Shown: positions 32,890 to 43,678 of the stretch, piece by piece
How positions within the stretch are numbered: position 1 is the first letter of the stretch
Layout of the letters: every line of letters begins with the position of its first letter
NCBI GenBank assembly: GCA_010093515.1
Contig: MU001670.1
Coordinates: 393,793 to 457,792 of the forward strand
Direction of reading: 5' to 3'
From: Lineolata rhizophorae
Lineage: Eukaryota; Ascomycota; Dothideomycetes; Lineolatales; Lineolataceae
DNA: 64,000 nt
Made by a program: the position numbers and the translations under genes
Notes under the pieces: generated by a model
The model's input: only the letters and a program-made list of their open reading frames with translations
Database searches by the model: none
What the model was told of the DNA's origin: nothing

Positions 32890-34149
32890 ATGAAGGAGGA
32901 ATACAGCACGTACAAGCTGGGCGACTTCAAATTAAAATCCGGTGGTGTCATTCCCGATGCATTCATCGCATATAGAACATTCGGCGACCCAAGTTTTCCG
33001 GCCATAATATACCCCAGCTGGTATTCTGGATGTGCGCCATTTCACTATTCACTCAAACATCGTAAACATCAAACAACCCGATTCTAACACTTTGTCACAA
33101 CAGCGCTCTCTGACAACTACTGGCTAATCGGCGACGACAAGACGCTCTCACCCCAGAAATACTTTATCATCGTGACTGCCCTGTTCGGCAACGGCCAATC
33201 CTCGTCCCCCAGCAACACGCCGTCGCTGAAGCCATTCCCCGACGTCCTCTTCTACGACAACGTGGCGGCGCAGCACCGCCTCGTCACCGAGCGGCTCGGC
33301 GTCACGCACGCCTTCGCCGTGCTCGGCTGGTCCATGGGCGCCGGCCAGACCTACCAGTGGGCGACGCAGTTCCCGGACTTCGTCGACGTCATCGCCCCCT
33401 TCTGTGGCTCCGCCAAGACGTCCCTGCACAACCAGGTCTTCCTCGAGGGCGTCAAGAGCGCGCTGTTGGCGGCCAAGGGGGCCAGCTCGGCGGGCTCGGC
33501 GAAGGGCGAGGCTACGCTGGGGTCGGAGTATAGGAGCTGGACGGAGGAGGAGAAGGTGGCTGGGCTGAAGGCTCTGGGGAGGGTGTATGCGGGGTGGGGG
33601 TTCAGTCAGGCGTTCTATCGCGAGCGGTTGTACGAGAAGGCGCTCGGATTCAAGGATCTGGAGGATTTCATGGTGAATTTCTGGGAGGCGTGGAGTACTT
33701 CGAAAGGTCTGATTGTCCTACCACCCCTTCTGCCTCGGTGCCACGCCAATTGATGGTGATGTCTTGGCAGACCCGGAAAATATGTTGGTCATGCTGCAGA
33801 CGTGGCAGGCGGGCGACATCTCGAACCAAGAGCCGTATAACGGCGATTTTGAGAAGGCCTTGCGGAGTATCAAAGCCAAAGCGCTCGTTCTACCCGGAAA
33901 GACCGACTTGTATTTCCCGTAAGTGCTCGCCATGTACCACGGCTGAAATACTTTCTAACTATGATTAGGCCAGAGGACTCGGCATATGAAGTTGAAAATA
34001 TGGCATCCGGAATGGGGAAGATGATACCATTTCCCAGCATCTGGGGGCACTGGGCTGGAGGACCGGGGCAGAGCGTCCAGGACGTAAAGTGGCTTGACGA
34101 GAAGCTGAAAGTACTCTTCGAATCCGGACTAGACGCCGTCGAAGCCTGA
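32890..34149 (+). CDS. Homoserine O-acetyltransferase-like alpha/beta hydrolase (MetX family)
   Basis: Alpha/beta-hydrolase fold protein related to MetX acyltransferases; family members of this branch may be acyltransferases or hydrolases, so the substrate is open. Exons are 32890-33031, 33104-33706, 33771-33918 and 33969-34149, giving 357 aa; introns are 72, 64 and 50 nt. The nucleophile elbow is GWSMGAGQ (S124), the Asp is in PGKTDLYFPP and the His in IWGHWAGGPG. Other family marks are IIYPSWYSG, DNYWLIG, FGNGQSSSPSNTP, PFCGSAKTSLHN and AGWGFSQAFYRE. No signal peptide. Start: the ATG at the conserved N-terminus (MKEEYSTYKLGDF). Confidence 0.9.
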
Positions 34150-35059
34150 GATTTGCTATCTGACAGCCTGACAAATGACTCAAAACACTGTTGTCACTTT
34201 AGTTCTCAAATAGTAGGTAAAAAATATCTAGTAACCTATGCACCGGTCAGCGCCCCCTACCGATTGGCAAACGGAACTGCAAGACATCGCGACACCGCCG
34301 TCCGCCTGTTTATAGTCCCTAAGAAAGCCAAGAAGACGGCGCTTTGCCGATCGGAAATGCACCTCTTGGCTTCGAAAGAAATCGACTAGGTGGCGTCTCC
34401 GGTGAGCTCATTTGGTTGTAAATGTTTACCTAGCAGTCCAAGATTTGTGCAACATCCGATGCGCACGATCCATCTCAGCCTCGTTTTGTCCTACCATGAA
34501 AATTTAAGTGAAATAGGAAAAGCCTAGACGCTATGTTGTGTTAGGTGCAACTGAGACTTTTGCTGCTACAATTCTTTCTCCCACCCAACGGATTTGGCTA
34601 AGTCATTACGGCTGAAAGACAGGCTGAGCGCCGAAATTTGGAATGCTCCTCTGAAAAGGAGACTTCCAGACCGCTGGGCGGTGTAATAGGGCTGCGCTTG
34701 GCCCGCGTTGCGGACAACGCTGTTTGGTTTGCCATTGTAGAGCCAAGGAGGTACTGCATGGGTTGTAAGACTGGAGCCTGGAGGAGTGTCGTACAGATAA
34801 GTGCTCGAGGTTACCCTCCCTTTTTTTGAGGCTCAGTTGTTTGGGGAGATCCTGATGAGCTGTGGCCGAGTCTATGTCCGTCGTCCTTTATGCATTATAC
34901 GAATAAATTGGACGATATCCTGGATCGGGAGGGACTCGAGCACTCCGTAGAGATTTTGATCCTACAACAATAAAGGATCTTCTTTTTAATTCCCGTTTCA
35001 AGAAGACTTTGAAAGAGTTCAGCATTCTATACCAAATAGTCATACCAAAATCGTTCACC
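34150..35059. other. Intergenic region, 0.9 kb
   Basis: Tandem plus-strand genes on either side. Moderately AT-rich with no supportable frame. It holds the promoter of the acidic GPI-type protein. Confidence 0.5.
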
Positions 35060-36091
35060 ATGAAAACCTCTATAGTAGCAACCTTGGTCTACAGTTGCCT
35101 TGCCGTAAGTACCTTACCAAAATATCTAGGGGCACAGGACACGCCTTTAGATCTTCCGCCCTTTACTGAGTTCCAAGCCCAGGCAGCATACACGTGCACC
35201 TTCGACGATGCAGTAGACCTCGCCCCGACCCTCATCGTGATCCTCGAAACTCTCTTCCCATCCGAGACCGCGGACTGCGACGGTGTCTCCCTCGCCAACT
35301 GCATCGAGGTTGGCAACCTAGCCATGGAGCTCGACCCGGTCTTCAGGCGCGCCGTCGTCAAGCGGCAGACCGATTCCCTAGAGTGTAAGTTGCCCCACAC
35401 ACCCTATCTCACACAGACTATCGCACAAGATACTTGCTGCACGAGTAGCCATCGCTGAACATATCATGGCGTGTCCATAGGCCCCACAGCATCTGACTGC
35501 ACCTACCTCGACGGCGCCTACACGCTCTCTGGCAGCGACGGCCTCTTCTGCGTCGACCCGACCGATTACGACGTCGTCGACCAGACAGGCACCGAGGGCA
35601 ACCTGCTCACGGGAGATTACGTCCTGCCCGATGGGCGCGAGGGGAATTTCTGGTATGGGCCGCGGCCGGAGATCGAGGACGGAGAAGCAGACGGGGACGA
35701 TGAAGACGAGGATGAGGATGTCGGTGGTAGTGAGGATGAGGCGGAGAACGGCGACGATGAAGACGAGGAGGATGAGGATGTCAGTGGCAGTGAGGATGAG
35801 GGGGGTGACGAGGATGACAACGAGGACAGCGATGAAGACGAGGGTGAGCATGAAGAATCGAGTGGCACTGGTAATTCTGGCGACGAGAGTGACTCGGACA
35901 ACGGGGATGATGCTGCGGACGGCAGCAACGGCGGTTCTGACACTAACAGTTCCGATTCGAACTCCGGATCGAACAACGGCTCTGATGAAAATGGCGAACC
36001 GAATGACATGAATGCAGCCAAAGCGCTCAGGAGTGGGATCGTAGGTGTATTGGTCGCTGTTTCTGTCGCTGTTTACCTCTCTTCCCAGTGA
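35060..36091 (+). CDS. Secreted acidic GPI-type surface protein, function unknown
   Basis: Exons 35060-35384 and 35481-36091 (intron of 96 nt, GTAAGT/TAG) give 311 aa. The N-terminus is a signal peptide (MKTSIVATLVYSCLAVS). The cysteine-bearing ectodomain (about residues 45-195) has CTFDDAVDLAPTL, DCDGVSLANCIEVGN, CTYLDGAYTLSGSDGLFCV. Next is an extreme Asp/Glu/Ser/Gly/Asn-rich stalk (about 195-285), partly built from a 57-60 nt tandem repeat. The end is hydrophobic (GIVGVLVAVSVAVYLSSQ), after small residues, as for GPI attachment. I do not recognise the ectodomain. The start was set at the ATG opening the signal peptide. A GTAAGT at 35105 could tempt a 33-nt intron, rejected as too short. 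Confidence 0.82.
35696..35812 (+). repeat. Tandem 57-60 bp repeat coding the acidic stalk
   Basis: Two copies starting gacgatgaagacgagga at 35696 and 35753; the second has a 3-bp insertion. Both encode Asp/Glu runs ending in GGSEDE/SGSEDE. Confidence 0.75.
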
Positions 36092-39000
36092 AAGTACCGA
36101 TGAGAAGTGAGAGAGCGGCTTAACCCAGTTTTCCAACTGAACAAGATAAAACGAGGACGAAATTCGCCGAGGACCCCTTCGTGTACACTACGCTCACTTT
36201 TAAGATAACATAGCTAGATATTTTAATTTTAGAAATAAGAGTACTCACCTTCTCTTGTAAGTGTGGCCTGAACAAATTTCAGAATGTGGTGCATAAAGAA
36301 ACCATGCAAACAGTATCATGGCAGTCTGGCACAAGCTTATCTCCAACAGGTTTTGGGGCGCAGTAGCCTTGTATTAGGGATCGGTACAGCGATTCGCAGA
36401 GGGTGCTTTCTCCGGCCAAGGCTGGGCATTAACCATTAAAAGGTCAGCCAAGGCTGCCACGACACGGCAGGTTGATCGAAAAATGTGCCCGGTCTCTTCG
36501 CGCGCACCGCCCGAAATTGAAGGATAGCTTAGATGGTTTGCCTAATAGCCTAGTCAGCCGAACTCGAGGAACAAAAAGAATTGAAAAAAAAGGCCAGCAA
36601 CAAGCATAAATAGAGATTGAAAGATAGATGGGGACGCAGAATTCCGAATCCTGGCACTGGGTACGCGAGAGATGCTTCACGCATCCCATTCTACGGTACA
36701 TAATGTACAATTAGCAAGTGTGACAAGTGCGACCTCTGTGGTGGGAGTGAAGGCTAGCGAAGCGAGCGCAGAGTCGCGCCCTAAATTTTCTTTGTTTAGC
36801 TCCGTGCAATACAATCGGCGCTTCGTACTCGAAGTACGGAGTAAGCCTTGTTGAAAAGAGCCCTTTGATGAAGCTTGATGCGGGGCGAACCGCTACGCCA
36901 CGATGTACGCCCAAGCCTGGCTGTACACGGACATTTCGTCGGGTGCCGACGGAGCCATCGGTCGTTTGACACCACTCAGCTATCGAGCGAGCGTTCATTA
37001 CAGTTGTGAGTGAGCTAAGCTGTCGGAGAATCGGCGGCCACCACCGGCGGAATGGATCTGGGTGAATTCATCTATCGATTAGTTGATGCTGACACAAGGA
37101 TCAACTAGAAACACGTGCTGTCCGGCACGATGACGTTGTCCGAGAATCGGTATGTCGTCGAAGAACGAAGGAGGCGGCATATTCCCTGCTTTTTCCTGAT
37201 ATTGGTAACAATTGGCGGAGATAACGTCAGTGTTAAAAAAAATAATGATAAAATAAAAATAAAGAACGAGCGCGAGTGGAGAAGTGGAGATTGTCCGGGT
37301 GAGATTCCGTTGAACGGTCGAAAGATCTGCGCAAGGACCAGCGGGCATCGACTCGATTGGTCGTGGCCAGCTGCAGGAACGGATGCGGTCGAGTGCCAGG
37401 GATCGGCGTTTCGTTTCAACGACGGGAGCTTCGGAGTCTGACTTGCTCCTGTGGCCGTGTCTAATTACTGGGCCATAAGCCTCCCGCCGAGTCCGGCATC
37501 TCGAGCGATGCTCTGTCATCATCGCGCGACAATGCAAGCAGCTCGCAACAACGTCGACAAAGGAGAGCCTGGGGCACTCGATTAGGTGTCGAAACAGCTG
37601 TCGAATGTTTCGCGGCGCGGAGCGTGTGCTCCGTGTATACAGTACCTACGGAGCACGTACCCGAGCTCTACATGCGAAAGGACGGGCCAGGCCACGGGAG
37701 GGCAAGCCGTGTGGCGCACGGAAGTCGCAACGACGCCAATCGCAAGGGGCGCCGCCACTGCCGCTGAAACGCGCTAGGCGCACGCCAAATGGCGGAACCA
37801 GAAACCCAACGGCCTGGGGCGTTCCGATAGGCTGCGACCGCCTCCGTCGTGCCAGGGGCTGGGTGCCGGGCCCAGGAACCGGCGAGCCTCAGCGGAGCTG
37901 AGCGTTCACGGACCGAGCTCGCCCCGGTCGCCCGTGGCCCCGGGCTGGCCACGAGGCTGAAACGAAACGTCTCCGCTGCGAGAGGAGCGGCTCCCTCGGG
38001 AGCAGGCGATAGGCCTGTCAATTTGGACTTCTCGGATGCTTCGCGGGGGCCGAGCGCAATGTGCAGTGGCGCTGCGGTCGAACCACCGGCGATTCGTGGA
38101 TGGGGCCGAGGGAAAGGGGCGCGCCATGGATGGCTGCGCATGCCCGTCATCGCCGTGAGCTGAGAATGGCCGGCCGGGTTTGATTGGCTTTTCGGGGCCG
38201 CGAGGAGGCTGCAGCCACTCGGAGCGAGGGGCGGGAGGGGCGGAGGGGGGCGGAGCGGGAACGTGCTCCTCTTGTACGGAGAACCTCGCTGTGCTCCAAT
38301 CTCCTCACCACCTCCTCCCTTTCTTGCTGCACTCGCTCGCTGCGTGGTGGGAACGGCCTGGGATTTCGCTGCCGAAAACTCACGTCGGCTGCTGCCTGGT
38401 CGTCTCATCCGCTCGACGGCTCTGTCACTCGTTTCCTGCTTGCTTGTTGATATTCACCTTCTTTCCCCCAAGGGCCAGCCCTTGGCGTCGGTCGTTCTTT
38501 CCAGAATCAATTCACTCTTTCCCCAGGTCCGCGTGCGGCAAGGCAGCTGCGGCCGATTCAGATCTCGACCCTCGCGACATCGACGCGCTCGTCTTCGCGC
38601 GCCTTTTCCACCTTTCACCTCTCTCCGTCGCTGCTCGCGTGCCGTTGCGGCCGACGCTTCCTCTACTTTAGATCTCTGGTCCCACAGCCGCTTGGATCTC
38701 AGACTTCTTTTTTTTTTTTTTTCTTTTCCTTTCTTTTACCTTTTCTGGTAGCACCTACGACCGGCAACGTTTAACACCCACCCCGAACTTCGCCACAAAG
38801 GCCGAGCATCTAGCCTCGCCTGAGTTACCTCCGGCGACGAACAAAGAGAGGCGAACAACGGCATAGTCTGGGCAGCACAAGCCCTTAGTTTTGTCAGAGT
38901 TCTGCCTGCGTTTGCCGCACGAGGGGTTTCGAGTCAATTGTTAAAGCCCTTCAACGCCACGACAAACGCTCTTTTGTCTCGACGCAGGCCCTCGAAATCG

Positions 39001-39227
39001 CTTTAGAGCTCTCTAAAAGCATAAACCTTTTCGAGTACGCGTTCCGAAAACGAAACCTTTCCCGCTGCGAGCGGCGAGAATCGTCACTGCAACACTTTGC
39101 AAATACACATTCCAGTTAGACTGTCTGGGCTCTGAATTAGAAAGCAATTTCTACACTTACAAGCTGCGCAGGTCGCAGTATCGGTTTCGGCCGCCTCCGG
39201 TTGCCTAGACAAGCAATTTCCTCCACA
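36092..39227. promoter_or_regulatory. Long upstream region of the ferric reductase, 3.1 kb
   Basis: No supportable gene. The first 1.2 kb is moderately AT-rich. 37600-38400 is GC-rich with artefactual frames on both strands. A 9-bp inverted repeat lies at 37626-37656. A pyrimidine tract with a long T-run is at 38708-38750, and 38750-39227 probably includes the 5' leader. The size suggests either a long regulatory region or an unseen non-coding transcript. Confidence 0.45.
37626..37656. repeat. 9-bp perfect inverted repeat with 13-nt loop
   Basis: gtgctccgt at 37626-37634 and acggagcac at 37648-37656. It could be a dimeric-factor site or a hairpin. The motif acggag also occurs near 36834. Confidence 0.5.
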
Positions 39228-41072
39228 ATGGCACCGACAACGGAGATCCAGAACCGCGACATCGTCGACGATTTCGATCACTTCGCTGGGCTGGATCAGT
39301 ACACAGGTGGGCTTGATGGCGTGGACCAAGCGACGAACTATCTCTTCGTCCACATCTTGCTCGGCTCCTTCGTGGCTCTTTGCCTGCTGACTCTCGGATA
39401 CCGCTGGGCCAAGATGGCGAGCGCTCATATTCGCCATCTCACCACTGCTGGAGCCCCGAGCCACCGCCAGACCTTCTTTACTCTGAACCGCAACCCGTGG
39501 TGGCCGGCGATCAAGAAGCATTTGGCATACGCCCCGCTTTTCAACAAGCGTCACAACCAGGAGCTCAAGCTTTCCGCCGCCGTCAACGTCGGCACTCTTC
39601 CTTCGAGGTACCACACTCTTCTGTTGGTCTTGTACGTCGTGACCAACTTTGCCTACTGCCTCGTGCTGCCGTGGGACCTCGAGGAGAGCGCGGCCGTCAT
39701 TGCCGCCTTCCGCGGTCGTACCGGCGTCCTCGCCGCGCTCAACCTGATTCCCACTGTGCTCTTCGCTCTCCGCAACAATCCTCTCATCCCGCTTCTACGC
39801 GTCAGCTACGACACCTTCAATCTTCTCCACCGTTGGGCTGCCCGTTTGGTTATCGTCGAGGGTCTTCTCCACACTGTTGCGTGGGCTGTCAATGAACACA
39901 AGGTCGATGGCTTTGCCGGCTTGTCCGAGGAACTGCGCATCCAACCCTCGTATGCTTGGGGCCTTGTATCCACGATCTGCATGGTCATCATCTCCGTCCA
40001 GGCCTGGTCCCCGGTCCGCCATGCTTTCTACGAGACTTTCCTCAACATCCACCGCCTCATGGCTTTCTTTGCCATCTTGGGTGCGTACCTTCATATCGAT
40101 CTCCACCATCTTCCCCAGCTTCCCTGGATGCAGTTGGTTGCGGTCATCTGGGGTTTGGAGTGGATCGCTCGCACGGCCCGCATCCTTTATTACAACGTCT
40201 CCCCCCGCCAGGTGACTCGCGTCACCGTCGAAGCCCTCCCTGGAGAAGCGTCCCGCGTCACTTTCGACATGGTCCGCCCGTGGAACTTCCGCCCGGGCTG
40301 CCACGTGCACGCGTACCTTCCGCGCCTTGCGCTTTGGTCGTCTCACCCCTTCTCCATCGCTTGGGTGGAGAAAGGCGCCGAGGCCGACGCCTCCGCAGCG
40401 CTCGCCAAAGTCGACAACGAGAAGCTTCCCACGACCAACGACGAGGTCATCGTCGTGAAGCCGGATAATTCGCACTCCCGGATCTCCCTCGTCGTCCGCG
40501 TCTGCACCGGCTTCACCAAGACGCTCCATGAGAAGGCCAAGGCCGCTCCCGACGGCCGCTTCACGACGTGGGGCGCCATCGAGGGGCCCTACGGCGGCCA
40601 CGACAGCCTCAAGTCGTACGGCACCGTCCTCCTCTTCGCCGCCGGCGTCGGCATCACGCACCAAGTGGGCTTCGTCAAGGACCTAGTCCAGTCGTACCAG
40701 GACGGCACGGCGGCGACGCGCAAGGTGGTGCTCGTGTGGTCGGTGCCGACGACGGACTGCCTCGAGTGGGTCCGCCCCTGGATGGACGAGATCCTGCGCA
40801 TGCCCGCCCGCCGCGAGGTCCTCAAGGTGCTGCTCTACGTCACCAAGCCTCGCTCCCACGGCGAGATCACGTCGGGCACCGGCATGGTGCGCATGCACCC
40901 CGGCCGCGTCAAGCCGGCCGTCGTGCTCGATCAGGAGTTCGCCGGCCGTGTCGGCGCCATGGCGGTCACGGTCTGCGGACCGGGCGTCTTCGCCGATAGC
41001 GTGCGCGATGCCGTGCGCCAGCGCGTCGACTACGGCGCCCTTGATTTCATCGAGGAGGCTTTCACTTATTAA
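39228..41072 (+). CDS. Ferric-chelate reductase (FRE family)
   Basis: Plasma-membrane flavocytochrome that passes electrons from NADPH through FAD and two hemes to reduce extracellular ferric or cupric iron/copper before uptake. Single exon, 614 aa. The heme pairs have the family spacing H-x13-H twice: H201/H215 (LLHRWAARL..LLHTVAW) and H275/H289 (NIHRLMAF..YLHIDLHH). The FAD motif is HPFSIAW (373-379), the NADP-binding region has EGPYGG and LFAAGVGITH, and CGPGVF lies near the C-terminus. An N-terminal membrane span (YLFVHILLGSFVALCLLTL) is followed by the reductase membrane core. Start: 39228, a strong context (ccacaATGG); an upstream in-frame TTG was not used. Whether it serves iron or copper cannot be read from sequence, and I saw no clear GATA-type iron-repressor site upstream. 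Confidence 0.95.
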   Translation: MAPTTEIQNRDIVDDFDHFAGLDQYTGGLDGVDQATNYLFVHILLGSFVALCLLTLGYRWAKMASAHIRHLTTAGAPSHRQTFFTLNRNPWWPAIKKHLAYAPLFNKRHNQELKLSAAVNVGTLPSRYHTLLLVLYVVTNFAYCLVLPWDLEESAAVIAAFRGRTGVLAALNLIPTVLFALRNNPLIPLLRVSYDTFNLLHRWAARLVIVEGLLHTVAWAVNEHKVDGFAGLSEELRIQPSYAWGLVSTICMVIISVQAWSPVRHAFYETFLNIHRLMAFFAILGAYLHIDLHHLPQLPWMQLVAVIWGLEWIARTARILYYNVSPRQVTRVTVEALPGEASRVTFDMVRPWNFRPGCHVHAYLPRLALWSSHPFSIAWVEKGAEADASAALAKVDNEKLPTTNDEVIVVKPDNSHSRISLVVRVCTGFTKTLHEKAKAAPDGRFTTWGAIEGPYGGHDSLKSYGTVLLFAAGVGITHQVGFVKDLVQSYQDGTAATRKVVLVWSVPTTDCLEWVRPWMDEILRMPARREVLKVLLYVTKPRSHGEITSGTGMVRMHPGRVKPAVVLDQEFAGRVGAMAVTVCGPGVFADSVRDAVRQRVDYGALDFIEEAFTY

Positions 41073-42110
41073 AGCTGCCTGGCTTTGATGAACGGACGTG
41101 GATGATTATCAACCACGGGGATCGGCGAGACTTTAGGATAGGTTTAGGGATAGGGATAAGCTGGGTTGCGTGAGACTTTTTGCGTCCGGATCGTGCGAGA
41201 TGTCTGTGTGTGTGTGTGTGAATAAGTTATGTGTGGTTCCTATATTTCCCCTTTTTTTTTCCTCTCTCTCTCTTTGCTTAGCATAGTGATGGGGATGGGG
41301 CGACCCATCACATCCACATGAGCATTAGCGTGCGTTTTCGATTCTTTGTCCAATTACTCCTGTATCCTTAGCTGCTTTATGGTTTTCTTGTATATATTTT
41401 ATTGTGCGACTAGGGGTGGGACATGGGCGTGAAGTGTCAAGAGTACTCAGGGGAGAGGCTAAAGAGCCATAAGAGATAGGCAAATCACTCAGAAATTCTA
41501 TAAGGTCTGGTGTTGATGACTTGTGATGCAATTTATTGCGCCAATATCTGTGTACGATGCTGTCATTGATGCTTTCTCTTAACATTGTTGCCAAGTCACG
41601 TGGTCTAGTAACTACCCGTTAGTACGAGTACGTAGATGTGCTTCCATTGTATCTCATTGTATCTGAGAGTCTGTTACCTAAAACAAATGTATTTTTTGCT
41701 TTGAATTAGGCACATTGCATATTGCATAGGAACGTCAAAGGTATAGCGAGCAAACGTGTATTAGCAACACACAAGCATGAGACTTGGGTTCCGACAACAG
41801 AACCTAGCTCTGGTGTAGCTAGCAGAAAGAAACAACATACAGAGAAGTGCAACATATCGCTATCAACGAGAAAGTTCCGCAGTTCTAGAGCGGGCTCTGA
41901 GCGCGTCACCCTTCCGCCAGTAACACATACAACGGAAATATCTTCACAAACAAGAGTAACCCACTGCTGGGAAGCAGAAGCCAAATGACCACCCATACAC
42001 ACACCGCCCAAGCACCCCTCTAAATCATAACTCCTTTGTACGCCGCCATCAACCCAAACTTCGCGTCCCAGACAACCAGGAGGCCCAGCCTTGCACCACT
42101 CCTCGGCCTC
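41073..42110. other. Convergent intergenic region, 1 kb
   Basis: 3' flanks of the ferric reductase (+) and the GT34 gene (-). It holds TTAGG-like degenerate repeats at 41133-41160, a short GT run at 41203-41220 and a T-run at 41250-41260. No gene is seen. Confidence 0.5.
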
Positions 42111-42546
42111 TCAAATCGACCCCTCGGCCGCGCGCAAAAACCACCGCCCATACCACACCGCATCGTCCAACTCCCTCCTCCTGTCCGGCCGCCACCGCAA
42201 CGCGTCGCGCAGCCGCTCCGTCGCGCGCACCAGCTCCGCCGGATGCCTGGCCGGATTCCCGCCCAGCTTCTCCGCGACGCGGTCCAGGCCGGCCAGCACG
42301 GCGCGCGCGTCGCGCGCGCCGTCCCAGAAGCGCGCCACCACGTTCGGGTAGAAGGAGCGGTCGTAGTGGAGCGACCAACCGGGCGACGCGCCGGGGCTCT
42401 GCTCGTCCGGCGAGCCCGCCATCTCGTCCTCGTCCGAGCCGTCGCCCCGAGCCGTCGCCTCGCGCGCGCCGCCCCCTCGCGGTCCCTCCGCCCGCTCCCG
42501 CTCCACCGCGTCCAGCCACGCCGACATGCCGCGCCACTTCGCGGCC

Positions 42547-42578
<32 letters not shown>

Positions 42579-43678
42579 CGGGAACTGCACCAGCAACGCG
42601 CCGGCACGCACGCCGGCGTCCTCTTCGTCGTCGGCGGCGGCGCCGTCCGGCGGCGCCGCGACGACGCCGCCCTCGCCGCCGAAGGCCGGGACTGCGGCGT
42701 CGGCCGCGAGGCCCGCTGCCGCTGCCGCTGCCGCCGCGGCCTCAGCGGCCGCGACCGCGCCGGCTGGGTCGGCCATGGTGGCGGGGGCGGGACGCGCGGC
42801 GAACCAGGCGCGTGGCGGGTAGATGGCGTGGTGGTGGGCGGGGTCGTCGGAGGCGGCGGAGGCGTTGAGGGCGGCGGCGAGGGCGAGGGCGTCCATGGTT
42901 GTATCGGGGTCGAGGGACGGGGCCGCGGCCGGGTCGGAGGCGCCAGAACCGGGCGGCGAGAAGGGGTCCGCCGGCGCGTTGAGGAGCGGGTAGGCGAGGG
43001 CGCGGGTCAGGAGGTCGAGGGACCAGGGGTGCGCGCGCAGGAAGAAGGACGAGCTGCAGAGGGCGCCGGAAGCGGTCCGCGGGCCGACGAAGTGGACGGT
43101 GGGGAAGTCGGGCGGGGGCACGAAGGCGTGGAGCGGGACGTGCGGGTTCAGGACGACGGTGTGGGCGTCGGTCCACCTGCGCGGGCAACGTTGCGTGTCA
43201 GTGAAACGTCCTTCTTGTCATTTGCTGGGCAGGCCGCCACGCACATTATCCATTCGACGCGCTGCTCCGCCGGTTTGGCGAGCTCCTGCACCACGAGCGA
43301 GTGCAGGTAGGACAGCTTGTTCCAGTATCCCCGGCTGATCTCCTCGCGCAGCACGTGCATCGCGTAGCCGTGCAGCTCGTTATGGCGCGCGTGCGTCCGC
43401 AGCGCCCGTTCGTACAGCGAGTTCGTCTGGCCGTACAGCATCGACGCCTTCGCGATGCGCGGTGGCGGCGGCCACGGCGCGTCGCCCGCTTCGGAACGGA
43501 CCGACTCGCGGTTCGAGAGGGAGAACTTCCAGCTTAGGAGCACGAGCATGGTGACGAAGCCAACGATGCGGAGGCATCGGGATGCGCGCCTGGTCGGTCG
43601 CAGCGGGATCCATTTCGCAGGGTGTATGAGCGGAGGTCCGGGACGCTTGTGATCATGGTGGGCGTAGGAGGAAATCAT
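42111..43678 (-). CDS. GT34 glycosyltransferase (GMA12/MNN10-like), type II membrane protein
   Basis: Golgi-type glycosyltransferase of the galactosyl/mannosyl transferase GMA12/MNN10 family, acting in N-glycan or wall mannan extension. Exons 43678-43245 and 43176-42111 (68-nt intron, GTGCGT/CAG) give 499 aa. A short basic N-terminus is followed by one membrane span (IVGFVTMLVLLSW). The catalytic domain starts ASMLYGQTNSLYERALRTHARHN, then HGYAMHVLREEISRGYWNKLSYLHSLV. The nucleotide-sugar motif is WTDAHTVVLNPHVPL (D148-A149-H150), where family members usually have D-A-D. The second half is inflated by Ala/Asp/Pro-rich low complexity and a GN repeat. The late motif GWSLHYDRSF, FWDGARDARAV is kept. 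The GTG-start codon one position upstream was not used. Confidence 0.8.

Noticed and set aside
35105-35137. GTAAGT...CAG within the signal-peptide exon of the acidic GPI-type protein
   Set aside because: It would be a 33-nt intron, below the usual fungal minimum, and the frame is open through it.
37668-38408. 246-codon minus-strand frame upstream of the ferric reductase
   Set aside because: Pro/Ser/Arg/Ala-rich with no recognisable block; competing frames on the other strand are equally long.
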